NCBI GenBank assembly: GCA_039720395.1
Contig: CM077826.1
Coordinates: 22,507,053 to 22,571,052 of the forward strand
DNA length: 64,000 nt
From: Liquidambar formosana
Taxonomy: Eukaryota > Streptophyta > Magnoliopsida > Saxifragales > Altingiaceae
Direction of reading: 5' to 3'
The stretch's first letter is position 1, and each line of letters begins with the position of its first letter. Of this stretch, positions 44,500 through 56,700 are shown piece after piece. A program made the translations under genes and the position numbers. The notes under the pieces were generated by a model. It ran no database searches, was not told the origin of the DNA, and saw only the letters and a list, made by a program, of their open reading frames with translations.

Positions 44500-46989
44500 T
44501 TCAGGAGGAGCTCCTCCTCAAGGTTCAGTAGCCAAGCATTGTCCATTATCTATAAGAAGAATAATTTGGGGAGATGAGAGAGAAGATTCTAAATTCTATT
44601 CTTAACCACTAATCAACTTAGAAGGAAATGTGCGTCATTACGACCACACCAAAATCATCATGGTAACACAATCATATCATCACCAAATTATATCAAATTC
44701 ATCAACTCATGACCAATTTAATAAGACATCAAACCTAATACACTAGAGGCTATTAATATGAAAAAAAAAAAAAAAAAAAAAACACAAAAAAGAGTGACTA
44801 AATAAGCTCAAAAACAAATGAAACTACATTTAGGAAAAATGTTAATCATACTCAAAACTCTCTAAAAAGGATGCTAAAATTCCAAAACAAATAAAGGAAG
44901 AGTCTTTAATACATTCCTCCAAGGAAAAATAATGATTACCATGCAAAACTAAGCCTAGAATATGCAAAACATGCAACTTACGTGCAACTTAGAATCGCTA
45001 CTATGTAAACATTCTATCCTAACTAATGCAAACAAACTCAAGCACAATTCATAAGAAATCTAATCTATGCAAAACTATTCAAAAATCCCTCTTTTGACGA
45101 GCTTTCTTAACATAAAATTATAATTCTTCATAAAAACAACTCTGCATGAAGACTTTCTTTTCATATCTTACATAAAATAATATCCTAGAACATGTTATAG
45201 ATTGTTGCACGCTTAAACATACTCTTAAAGACACTCATGCAAAGACCTACTCTCTAAAAAAGATAATTATCTTTAAAAAATTATAACTTCGCCAAAACCT
45301 AAAAAAAAAAAACTATATGCATGCAAAGAGAAAGAGACTCAAACATACCCTTCTAATATGCTACATACAACCTCCATAATCAAAAGAGAGAAAAACGATA
45401 TTCCTTATGCAACACTAACCCTGATATGCACAATCTAATATGATGCGACCCTAAAATAGAAGCAAAAAATATTAAAAACACGCTAACAACCTTGTAAATT
45501 TATAGAAAAAGACAGCTATTAATCATGGAACAAAACATTGGTAAAAGGAGATTGAGAACAAGCATGCTTTAATGCAATATTCATCAAACATATTCATCAT
45601 AACATAATTATCATATCATTAAAGTCTCATAAAATCTATGGAGAATTGTCATAAAATTTCCTAAAACCATCTTAAGCATGCTAGAGTTTTCAAAGAACGA
45701 AAACTTGAAGAACGTAAAATAGAGCACATACGTTCAGTGACTTCTTTGCTTTGTCTTTCTTTCCACATTCCTCCTTATTTTACTTCCGTTCTTCTTTACT
45801 CTCTACAGACTTTGAAGTACTCTTCTAGGTCTCATAAAACTCACAAAAGTCTTTCAAAGTGCACAAATTTGTAGCTCGTTCTCCCTCCAAGTTTAGAAGG
45901 CAAGTAATTAAAAGTCCTCAAGTGCTAAAAAGAAGGTTTTATTTATAAGGAACCAACCTAATAACTCAGTGGTTGAGATTAATCCACTGATTAATGATCT
46001 AAGGGTTCTTAGAGACTCTCTTAGCTTAGAGCTTAAGAAACTCAAAGTTACTAAATTTTTTTAAGGAAAGTCATAAAAAGTCGATTTAAGAGGTTAAGAG
46101 TTGCAAAAATTGAAAAGAGACTAAAAATAGGAAAGTAACTTGGGTTACCATCTAACCTTTAGATAGTTAACCCTTCAGGGCTAGAGGGTTGACCGTCCAA
46201 GCCTTGGATAGTTACTCGAGAGGCCCTCACAATTTTCATTTTCAACATTTTTTACATTTTCATGTTTCCAAGCTCGTATCTTGGTCAAATTAAGTCCAAT
46301 TTGGGTGATTCAAAAACTAAAACGACCACGACTAAAAGGAGAATGATTCTAGAAAATTCTTAAGGTGAAAATCATAACCATGGTTAGTTTTTTGGGTATA
46401 GGAAAATGGTAAACTATTGAAGATTCAATGAAACCAATTTTGACAAAGTAAGGGTTTTATTCTTCGGTTGAACCAATTCTCATTTGAAATCAATATAAGA
46501 CCTCACCAATCATATTTTAATGTAAAATTAAAATTAATTGAAAAAATGAGTTAATGAGCCAACTAAAACCATTATGAGCCAAATCCAACTCAAATCATTA
46601 AATCCTTAAATTGAACCTATAAATAAACTTCAAAGGTCAATATAAGCTTGATAAAACAATCCGGGATGAATTCCAAGGTCAAATGGAAATTATACAAGCA
46701 AAATGATGAAAATGCGCAAGTCACAAAAGTTATTACTAACCACTGAAACTTAGATTGAAACCAAAACTCATAAATATTTCTCTTATCAACCTAAGAACTC
46801 AATGCAAAAGACAAGTAAAAAACAGGACAAAAATGTGTTTATGATAATAGCCTCCATCAAATAAGGTGAAGGGGTAGAAATGTCAACTTGAATTTGAAAG
46901 TTCAATTTCCATTTTAAACCCCTAGCAAACTCTCATGTTGATCTCAAAATCATAACTCTCACAAAGAGAGTCGAAAATAGGGTGTGACA
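44500..46989 (-). repeat. Decayed minus-strand LTR of the same superfamily
   Basis: Read on the minus strand it starts TGTCACACCCTATTTTCGAC at 46989, carries a diverged palindromic module at about 46140-46226, a TATAAATA box near 45952-45945 and the AAGATAATTATC region near 45260. The distal end is unclear near 44500. A poly-A run lies at 44761-44781. No coding sequence is seen. Confidence 0.7.
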
Positions 46990-47957
46990 ATATCCCTTAT
47001 CAACTTAAAAACCTAATGCAAATGACGTGACTTAAAAAAAAGACAAAAATATGCATGTGATATATAATATCCTCAAGTAAGAAGTCAAAGGTCAAAAATG
47101 TCCATCAAAGCCTGCAAGCTCTCGTTCTCTTCCGAGACTTGGCCAAAGCCTCATAACACAAAAACTCTCCAAAAGAGAGTAAAAAATGGGGCGTCTACAC
47201 ACGTCCGAAAATAATAACTAATAACAGTATTAAAACATTATCCGACTTCTATACTAAGAAGAATGATGCAATGCCGAAAAACAGACTATTCTATTTCCAT
47301 GCTAAGAAGAATACAATCCCACATGCATAAAAAACTATCATTCTATCATGCTACCAAGACAATTTTCATACAAAAAAAAAAAAAAAAAAAAAAAAAGACA
47401 AGAAAATAATGAGAGAGAAATTAAAGAAAACAAAAGAAAACAAAAGAAAACAACAACCTTATATATAATGCTAGTAGAATAGCTATTTTCTTGCAAAATG
47501 ACATTAAAGAAGAAAGTGCATAAAAAATGGGTCTACACAAAATTTATACATGCAAGACCTATGATCAACATGCAATGAATGCTTCCTAACCTTAAAAATG
47601 TCTACTTTCATGTCATGCAATCACAACTTTCATGCACAACTTTTTACGTAAATTAAAATTATTGTTAGATAGTATCCTTATGTAAGCTTTTCTTATGCAA
47701 AAACAAGCTAGTTCTATGTATAGAAGGTTTTGGGAAATTCATGCAATGACATGCTCTATATAAAAGGATGAAAACACCATTGAACTCGAGTAAGCTTTAA
47801 TTCACTATCTAGATTCACTTGGATTCAAACGAAAATCATATGATACGCCCTTTACTGTTTGTAGAGTCTAAAAAAACTGACAGAATACGAGTTGTCTAGC
47901 TCTCACATGTGATAATAGCTTCAATAAAAAGAGTTGAAAATAGTGTCTACACTTGAC
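46990..47957 (-). repeat. Two more minus-strand LTR 5' end fragments
   Basis: LTR-like starts on the minus strand occur at 47199 (TGTAGACGCCCCATTTT) and near 47957 (TGTAGACACTATTTTC). Each is followed, on that strand, by a fragment of LTR-like sequence. An A run is at 47371-47396. No gene is present. Confidence 0.5.
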
Positions 47958-48626
47958 CGAGCTCAAATTAACTTGTTTTCTCGTTATAATTCTATAGCCA
48001 CAAAAGAACAAAATATTTGTTCATTCTCAAATCTAAATAAAAAATAACTATATTATAGTAAAATTCTACATCAAGAAAATGCATAATTATGCCAATGTCC
48101 TATTTAAGCCCTAATTGAACATTTGTGTCGACAATTGAGACAGAAGAGTGGTTAGTGCAATTTTTAAAAATTGTAAAGAGATATTTGGAAGGTTAGTATA
48201 ATTTACTATTGAAATAATGAAAATGGTAGATTACAAAAAAAAACTACCCTGAACTTTAAGTTAGTTTTTACTTTAATACACTTAATTTCAAAATTAGTCA
48301 AAATGATCCTCAAACTGTTAACGTTTGATACTTCAGTCCATTCGTAAGCTATATTCATCAGTTAAATTGATGGTGGCCATCTGGAGTTACTATTTTAACT
48401 AATTGAGTTACTAGTTTGCCCCTCATCTTTATATATATATATATATATATAATTTTAATTATAAAAGATACACACCAAATTTAATATAATATTTCATATA
48501 AGTGTCTGATATTTTCAAATTGGAATATAAAAATACCTTTTTTATATAATTTATATAGCCTTTTGTTACTTACTCCAAAATAAAAAAACACGTAAAACAA
48601 AAAAAGGTTAATAAAATTAATCACCA
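47958..48626. other. AT-rich intergenic sequence
   Basis: No gene is recognised. It holds an (AT)n microsatellite at about 48428-48451 and a stretch (48240-48410, ACCCTGAACTTTAAG and CCTCAAACTGTTAACG) that looks like a common plant dispersed repeat, which I cannot name. Confidence 0.5.
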
Positions 48627-48628
48627 AC

Positions 48629-48968
48629 TTTTTAATTTAGCATATGGTTTATTATTCAATTATATATCTATTTGCACAAGTAAAAGTAAAACTTCATAGA
48701 AAGTCCAATATCAGAAGGCCAAGACTGTGTCCAGTGTCCACCAAGGTAAGTCATGTGCACAAGACCCTCGTCCTGTGTGTGAGTGACAGACACAAGACTT
48801 TTTAATTTAGCATATGGTTTATTATTCAATTATATATCTATTTGCACAAGTAAAAGTAAAACTTCATAGAAAGTCCAATATCGGAAGGCCAAGACTGTGT
48901 CCAGTGTCCACCAAGGTAAGTATTGTGCGCGAGACCCTCGTCATGTGTGTGAGTGACAGACACAAGAC
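48629..48968. repeat. 170-bp direct tandem duplication upstream of HAC1
   Basis: Two nearly identical 170-bp copies (48629-48798 and 48799-48968) start TTTTTAATTTAGCATATGG and end GAGTGACAGACACAAGAC. Only a few substitutions separate them, so the duplication is recent. It lies about 0.5 kb upstream of the presumed HAC1 transcription start. Confidence 0.9.
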
Positions 48969-49300
48969 TTTCCTTCCCATATGTTTTTCCCCACATGTCA
49001 AAAAAAAAAACCAGAAAAAAAGAAAAAAAAAAAAAAAAGAGTTCACCAAAAATTAAAATTAAAATAAAAATAAAAAATAAAATAAAAAAGTAAAAAATTA
49101 ATGAAAATTTTGGGGGAAGAAGAGATTGGATCGGGTGAAATGGCTGGCTGGTTAAAATAAGGAGGGGCGAGGATATATTGGAAATGTTAGAAAGCGTAAG
49201 GCTTAAACGAACGGGAAATTGTGAATTAAAACAAAGGGCAATTTGATAAATTCGTCTAAGACTTGGGTGTTTTTGGGTGCCTACGAACAATCCCCCCCCG
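48969..49300 (+). promoter_or_regulatory. Proximal promoter region of HAC1
   Basis: The sequence is A-rich (48998-49100), then unique DNA to a pyrimidine-rich patch (about 49286-49345) that could be a plant Y-patch core promoter. No convincing TATA box is seen. A 150-residue minus-strand ORF across this region is low complexity and rejected. Confidence 0.4.
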
Positions 49301-49339
49301 TTTACTCTTCTTACTCGTCGTCCCCGTTCTTGCTCTCTC

Positions 49340-49653
49340 TCTTATTATTATTATTATTAAAAATTCAATTGATTTTCCCCTTTTTTTTTATTTATAATTT
49401 TTAACAAATTACAATTTAAAATCCCCCAACCCAAAAACGAATTCACACTGTTCCTTTCTCCTTGTATTTCTTCAATCTTGCGTGGTTGAGAATTCGCTTG
49501 GCGTCTGGCGGTTGTCGACCTTCACCTCCCTGCAATCATCGTCGTTGATTTCCGTACGATTATTCCGGCTTCTGCTGCAGTTCGAAGCTCCGATCGCCGC
49601 CGTTGAGCTCCGGCCGTCGTCGATTGCGGTCTGCTGGTCATCTGCTGTTCCAG
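49340..49653 (+). other. HAC1: HAC1 5' UTR exon 1 (predicted)
   Basis: A CG-rich, pyrimidine-rich leader ends with GTTCCAG before a GTTTGT donor at 49654. The first intron would run to 53640 (TTCATTGCAG), about 4.0 kb. The exon start is a guess; only the donor end is reasonably supported. Long leader introns are common in plant regulatory genes. Confidence 0.5.
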
Positions 49654-51059
49654 GTTTGTTGGACTCCTACCCTTCTTTTCCTAGGGTTTCTTTTTTGCCT
49701 GTTTTGATTCCAAACCTAGGGTTCGTTTGAGGGGTTTTGACTTTTTCCCCCCCAATTTGGAAATCCGTGGCTTGCTTTCGATTTTTATGTAACTATTTGG
49801 GGCTTTTCATGTTTGGGTTGAAATACTGCCCCCTTTTCCCCTAATTTGATCTTTGTTGCTTTGTAAGATGATCATGCTTCATTTTGTTTTTTTCCAAATT
49901 GTTCATGCGGATTTCGATGGGGGAAAAGGGGCCAATTTGTATTGTCCTGTGGTGGTGACGCTGGTGCAACACGCGAGTTACTTAAACCTTCACTTTAATT
50001 AATACTTAAAACTTACACGGAGGATCATTGCCTCTAACACTTTTGGTGCCACTGTTAATCCTACTTGTTTAGTCTGCAATTGATAATTTTTTCTTTTGAG
50101 TTTCTGGGTTCTCAATTATGTTCTGTCTCTGCCTTAGTGGGATATCTACGTTGTCTTCTTTCTTCAATTGACTGCTTCATTTGCCGTGATTTGGTCCGAC
50201 TCCTCTTGTTTAGAGTTTTGTGTTGCCTGTGCTTGGTCAATTTTGTGTCTGCACTGCTATAAACATTCGTTGAACTTTTCAGGGTATAGAGCCACTGTGA
50301 GTGAATGTGTACTTTGAATACAACTTATAGGTTTTCCATGACACATTTCAAAAATGAATGATGGTATTTTTGAGTTTGATGAATTGAATCCGTCTTATCC
50401 GATATTGGTAATTATGTTGACTTTTCGTCAGTCATATAGCACTGCCAACTCGTGTATTCCTGCTACATAGTTATGGTGAACTGATGATCTTGAGTTCAAT
50501 GTCATTAATTGGTAAGTTTTGGGCTATAATATTCTTCTTGTACCAGTAGATTTACATTTTTTTTTTTTTGGTGGGGGGTGGTTTGTTTGGTTGTTAGGAA
50601 TTGAAAAGCTAAAATGGTTTTTGCAATTGGGTCTGAGTTTGTCTTCTGCATCATATATTCATTGCGTAAGTTGGATTTGTTAATTTAGTGGCATATGACC
50701 TTAGCTTCTTGATATAAATTGTCTATTTTGCCCTGATGTCTATAAGACTAGTGATTCCTTCACAGTGATTGATTGGGCTTTAAGGGCTGGTAGTTTTGAG
50801 GGGTATGTTAATTTTGAAGGCAATAAAGTGATTAAAGGTTATGTGAAAAATCATCACACTATATGGAGACAAGATTCCGTGCACTTGGAGGTGGGGAGGT
50901 TTTCGAAATCCCAATGGATGCAATTTTTTCTTGAGTTTTTCAGGACCTACATATTTACTATGTGAATGTCTTCAATTTCTTTGGTGAAGCAATTGGGTCT
51001 TCATTTTTCAGATTATTCTGTAGCATATGTATAAGTTTCTTCAGTTAGGACCAATCCTG

Positions 51060-51300
51060 ATAATACCAGTGTTTCTATCACCATTGCCATTGTCACGACC
51101 ACTGCTATTATTGTCACTACTATTATGAGCACACCCAAAACCCACACAGCCACTGCGGCCACCAGTACCATCAACTAAATTGTTAGGTATTCCTTGAAAC
51201 CCACTAGATTGTTGTTTCCCCTTAAATTGGATGAAAGCATGATTTTGCCATTAACAATTGTTATTTTGAATATGTAATTCAGTACGAGCCTTATCAAAAA
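51060..51300 (-). repeat. Possible copia gag fragment in HAC1 intron 1
   Basis: The minus strand reads DKARTELHIQNNN, then a Gly/Ser/Asn-rich stretch, resembling the low-complexity end of plant copia gag, with a stop. Intron 1 also has a segment at about 51715-51860 (AGGATTTGTATTAAAAG, GTAACCCGAGTACATGAG) that looks like the tail of a LINE. Both are weak. Confidence 0.3.
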
Positions 51301-53640
51301 ATTAAAGTAGAAATCAGTATGAGAATATATTGTGTAGGCAAATGCAAATTACCAGTTTCACAATTAATTTTCTAATAACACCATTCATTTGGATCGAATG
51401 AGTTTTATTTTATTTATTAATTTTTTAAATTAAGGCGGAGGAGAATTTGTAAACTCGGATATAGTTAATGCGTTGGTTATGGTGGAGAATGTTTTTGTTA
51501 CTCTATCTATATTGCATTCATGAAGTGCTTTGGATCATATACCGATCATGATTGGGTTGTGACTCGTGATGCCTTTTGTATGAGGGAGTTTATATTGTTT
51601 AACAAAATTAATTAAGGCATATAATTTGCTCATCATTTTCAATGTTGTGAGAGTTGGGATTTTTTATTAGCTTTGTGAGGGTTTTGGGGATCTGTAGGAT
51701 TGATTTATTTATTTATTTTTTATGAAGTAAGGATTTGTATTAAAAGAAAAGGGGTAACCCGAGTACATGAGCAATAGAAAAAACTACCACGGCAACGCAG
51801 CAAAACGAAACAACAAAACTAGTAAAGGGGCAAGACAAGCACCCACCCAGCCTGATTTGATTCATTAGATACTATTATGCTCGTGTGTACAAATTGATTT
51901 GAGAATTCGTGGATTCTATTAAATGGGAACCAACAAAAAATTCATATTTATATCAAATTCATAAGAATTTGGAAAAAATACCAAAGTTGAGTAAAATAAA
52001 GACAACAATGCTTAAAAATTTAGTGCGACAAGCAAGAAACGATTATTTATTTTTGAAAACTGAGCATATCTCATAAAAAATAAAATAAAATAAAATAGAG
52101 AATTAAATACTCCCTATGTGACACAAAGACCGGTGGTTCAGTTCCTGTTTTGGATTTCCCATAATATTTGTCCATTATTAATGTTCAAGGCGTGAAATTT
52201 TCTCACTTTCCTGTTCTACGTCTTCCCATAATTTCAAATTTCTAAAAAAATGTTGCTTTCCCCACATTCTAGCCTCCAACAACGGGAGGATAATATTGGA
52301 AAAATAAATTGGAGTAGTGAGTTGTCAATGCATTAATTATGTTTTCTTAAATTATGTGCTTTTTTTTCTTTTAAGTGGACGGTATTTCCAGGAAGGAGGG
52401 GATTAAGTAAGAACTTTAACCTTTAAAAGTGACCTTCGAAATGTATAAAAGCCATTTGAAAACTCATGCACATGTAAAATAGATTTAATAGATATTTTCT
52501 GACAAGGAGCAATAGTGGTACATTGTTCTTAAGAATTCTCCTTTATTTTGCTAGCAATCTTTAGGGCTCTTCCATTTTAAGGAGTCATGAAGATTTACTG
52601 CACGAATTTGAATGGCTTTAATTTTTTATTGTTGTAAATCCACCGGAGTGTTTACTGCATTACTAATCGTTGAGATTAAGTGAAGAATAGGATGAAATCT
52701 ATACCCAATTTGTTTTAAAATCTGCAGCTGTCAATTTTTCTCTAGTGGAGGAGGATTGACTGTGTTGTGCTGTACTAGTAGCCTTGAAATGAATATTTAC
52801 TTGGGAATAACCTTAGACATGGTCTTGTTTTTATTATTGGGCTTAACTTGTGAGTTAGAAGGACAGACTGATTAGAATTGTTCTTGCAAGGAGTTTAACA
52901 TGTTCATGCTGAATGTTGATAATGATATATGAATGGATGTGGGATTAAAATGTATGGTATGGGACAAGAGTCAAGGGTGTTTATACAATTTAGTTCATGA
53001 GTTTACCAAATATAACACCCATTCCACTTGTGAAAATTGGACAGTGGAGATGCGTTTCCCTATGCTGATTGTATGCTTTCCTTAGTTGGGTTTGCATTGT
53101 TCATCCTATTTCAATATTTTTGCAGACTTATCTGAGCCGAACTACCCTGATTTTCTGAACTGCGATTCAATTGCCCCAATAGTTTTATTGAAATAGATTG
53201 AACATAATACATTTTTGTCAGTTGGTTTGGTTTTGTTTTTATTTTTATTTTTTATTTTTGCCTTTTTTGTTTTTTGTCTTTATTTTTATTTTTTTGCATT
53301 TTTGAATGTGTAATTGATTCTGGTTTTCCCTCTTCAAAGTATAGAGTGCTTTCAATTATTGTATCGATTGTTTCCTCATATATTTCAATCAGGTACTATA
53401 GTTCTTCGATTTTTTTTTTTTTTTTTTTTGCTCTCTATATTATAAAGATGATGCATTTTAGTGCTTCTGTCCTTAGATTTCTTTTTTTAATTTTGTTTTG
53501 TGAAATGCTTCTACTTAGATGGTTAGGCCTATCACTTGTGCATTAATTTAATTATTTCTTTTTGACTAATTGGCATCGATAAGTTTGCACAAAAATTATT
53601 CAAAATTTGACCGACTTACGTCATGTTTTTTTCATTGCAG

Positions 53641-53798
53641 GGTATAGGGGCTTTGTTGTTATAATATGGAGGAGTTCAGAACTGCTAAAGCATAAGATGA
53701 ATCAGTGCTGGTGACTCAGATATGGGATTTTGGTTTAGATGGTGTTGTAAAATTTTTAGTGATGCAGTACTTGGTATATAGGAGCCTACAGGATAAAG
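53641..53798 (+). promoter_or_regulatory. HAC1: HAC1 leader (exon 2 part) with five upstream ORFs
   Basis: Upstream ATGs stand at 53666 (stop 53695), 53697 (stop 53714), 53722 (stop 53781), 53739 (stop 53750) and 53762. The last ORF runs to 53848 and overlaps the main start at 53799 in another frame. Ribosomes would need leaky scanning or reinitiation to reach the main ATG. Confidence 0.75.
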
Positions 53799-56700
53799 AT
53801 GAATGTGCAGGCACATATGTCAGGACAGATTTCAGGGCAGGTACCTAATCAAGCCGGCACTCAGTTGCCTGGATTACCCCAGCAGAATGGAAATTCTGTC
53901 CCTCCCCAGATGCAAAATATAGGTGGTCATCATAATACAATCAATATGGAAAAAACTCGAAGATATATGCAAGAGAAGATGTAAGATATTCTATTGCTAA
54001 GTTTTTTGTCTGCCAGATATTCTGTTGCTAATAGTTTTGCTCGAAGTTGTAGTATGCACTCTACTGTTTTGTTTAATTTATTATCCTAATGTGATTTTTT
54101 TTTTTGGGGGGGGGGGGGGGGGGTGTTAAACATTCTTTGACATGTATCTTTATGTCTTACCTGATATCCATTTGTATCATTGTAATTGAGTTAAACACGA
54201 TGGCATCCTACATTGAACCATGAGAACATAGGGCTCCAACCACTTGAAATGGTATCATGGTTGACATAACTCCCAACCATTGGAACGAATGGTTGGAGCC
54301 CTATTTCAAAAGTCTCTCTTCCCATCATCTAGGGCTCCAACCATTTGAAATAGGTTCTGACCATTGGAACAAATTTCTTTGGCTGCATTCAAATGCAAGA
54401 AAAACAAGAGGAGAATCATGGAGAACTTTAACATCAGACAAACGTGCTGTGTGATTACAATGTTATAAATTTGTGTCACAGTATCCAATGTGCTCTTTGC
54501 TATTCTATGTATATATGGGGACGACATAAGTCGCAAAGTTGATTACAAAATTCTGGGATGGTTATTGGATCGTTAGATCAGATAACTTGCCTATTTTGTG
54601 ACATTGGATCTCATCCTTATGTATGTCTTCTATTTCCATCTTCTTTGACTCCCCATTTCCCATAAGCTATTACTATATTGTTGTTGTTTGTGTGTGTGTG
54701 TGTTTTTTTTTAATTTTTAATTTTTTAAATTTATTTTTATCATGTACTTTAGATTCAATTCATATATATATATATATATATATTTTTAAACATGTACTTA
54801 TATTCAATTCATATGCATCACTTACTCAGAATTATGTAGGCACCTGCCTTCTGTGTATTCAATCACTTACTACTGAATACTGATTAAACTTCTTAATCTC
54901 CTCCTCTTCAGTTATGAATTTCTAATGCAGCGGCGGCAGCAAACCCAGGAATTACAAACAAAGAGGGTACTGGATATTGTAAGACGTTTAGAGGAGGGTC
55001 TATTCAAATCTGCTGCCTCACAGGTTTTTGTGCCTTTACTTTTGGATCTCAACTGTGCTGCTGATGTGTATCTTGACTGTTACCTTGTATATCATTGAAC
55101 TAGATATGTTTTATTAAATTAAAGTGTAGATCAAGTAAGCTTCTCCATGTTTGCTTCTTTTTAGGTCTCTATTTTAATATTTATTAGTGGGGTGGGACTA
55201 GATAGATCTGTTTGCATTGTTGGATTAATTTTGATAGTTTTCTCATTTTAATGCTACATTTATCTATTCATCTTGTTTATGACTTGTGCACTTCCTATGG
55301 CTAGGAGGAGTATATGAACCTGGAGACCTTGGAGAGCCGTATACATGTTTTGATCAAGCGCCTACCTCTGAATAATCACAGCCAACAATTTCCACAACTT
55401 GTTAATTCTTCCTCTCCTGTTGGTACGATGATACCAACCCCTGGTATGTCACACAGTGGGAACTCGAATTTGATGGTTACATCTTCTGTGGATACTTCCA
55501 TGATTGCTGCCAGTGGATGTAATAGCATAGCACCCACAAGTGTCAACACAGGAAGCATGCTGCCAACTGGAAATGGGCCTTCTGTTGGCATTCATAGTAG
55601 TTCCTTCAATTCATCTGATGGTATTTTCAACTCTAGTGATCTTTTTAGTAATGCTTCAACTTCGCTTCTTCACTTTATAACAGAATCCACTTTTGCAGGA
55701 TTTTTGTCTAATGGATATCAGCAATCACCTTCCAACTTTTCTACTGGTTCCAGTGGAAATAACATGATGTCATCAATGGGTGTGCCAAGAATCACAAGCC
55801 AAATGATTCCTACACCTGGATTTAATAGTAATAACAATCAGTCTTACATGAATTTGGAATCTTCTAACAATGGTGGTGGGTTTTCGAGTGTTGAATCTGC
55901 AATGGTAGCACAGCCACAGCAGCAAAAGCAGCATGGTGGTGGCCAAAACAGCCGTATATTGCACAACCTTGGCAGCCAAATGGGTAGTGGAATTAGGTCT
56001 GGTTTGCAGCAGAAAACTTATGGGTTTTCAAATGGGGCTCTAAATGGTGGGTTAGGCATGATTGGGAATAATTTACAAAATGTGAATGGACCTGGCACTT
56101 CTGAGGGCTATTCGTCCGCCACACCATATGGTAATTCACCCAAACCTTTACAACAGCACTTCGATCAACACCAGCGACCACTAATGCAGGGTAATCTCTC
56201 TCATATTTTGGTGACTCATTGGGTTTAATACAACATATTTCAAAACTCCTGAGAAGATACGATTTTGTTTTTATAAAACGGCTTTTTCACTGCAAATAAT
56301 TCATTTGGCAGGTGATAGATATGGGATGAGCACTGCTGATCCTTCTGGGTCTGGAAACTTCTACGGCACTGTAACATCTGTTGGTTCAATGATGAATACT
56401 CAGAATATGAATCCAGTAAGCATGCAGTCAATACCTAAAACCAACTCTCCTTTGATGATCAATCAGTCGAATTTGCACAGTACACAACAGGCTGCACATA
56501 TAAAGCCTCCATCGACTGGTCAATCAGAAAAGATGAATTTCCAATCTCCACTATCGTCAAGAGATAATCTCCTACAGTCTCAGCAACAGCAACAGCAACA
56601 ATTTCAGCAACAGCCTCCTCAGTTTCAACAACAGCAGCAATTTGTCCAACATCAACGCCAACAAAAGCAGCAAAGTCAGCAGCACCAGCTTTTGGTAAAA

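Noticed and set aside
48838..49290. 150-residue minus-strand ORF
   Set aside because: Its middle is F/L/I-rich translation of A-rich sequence, and the ends cover a tandem duplication and the HAC1 promoter.
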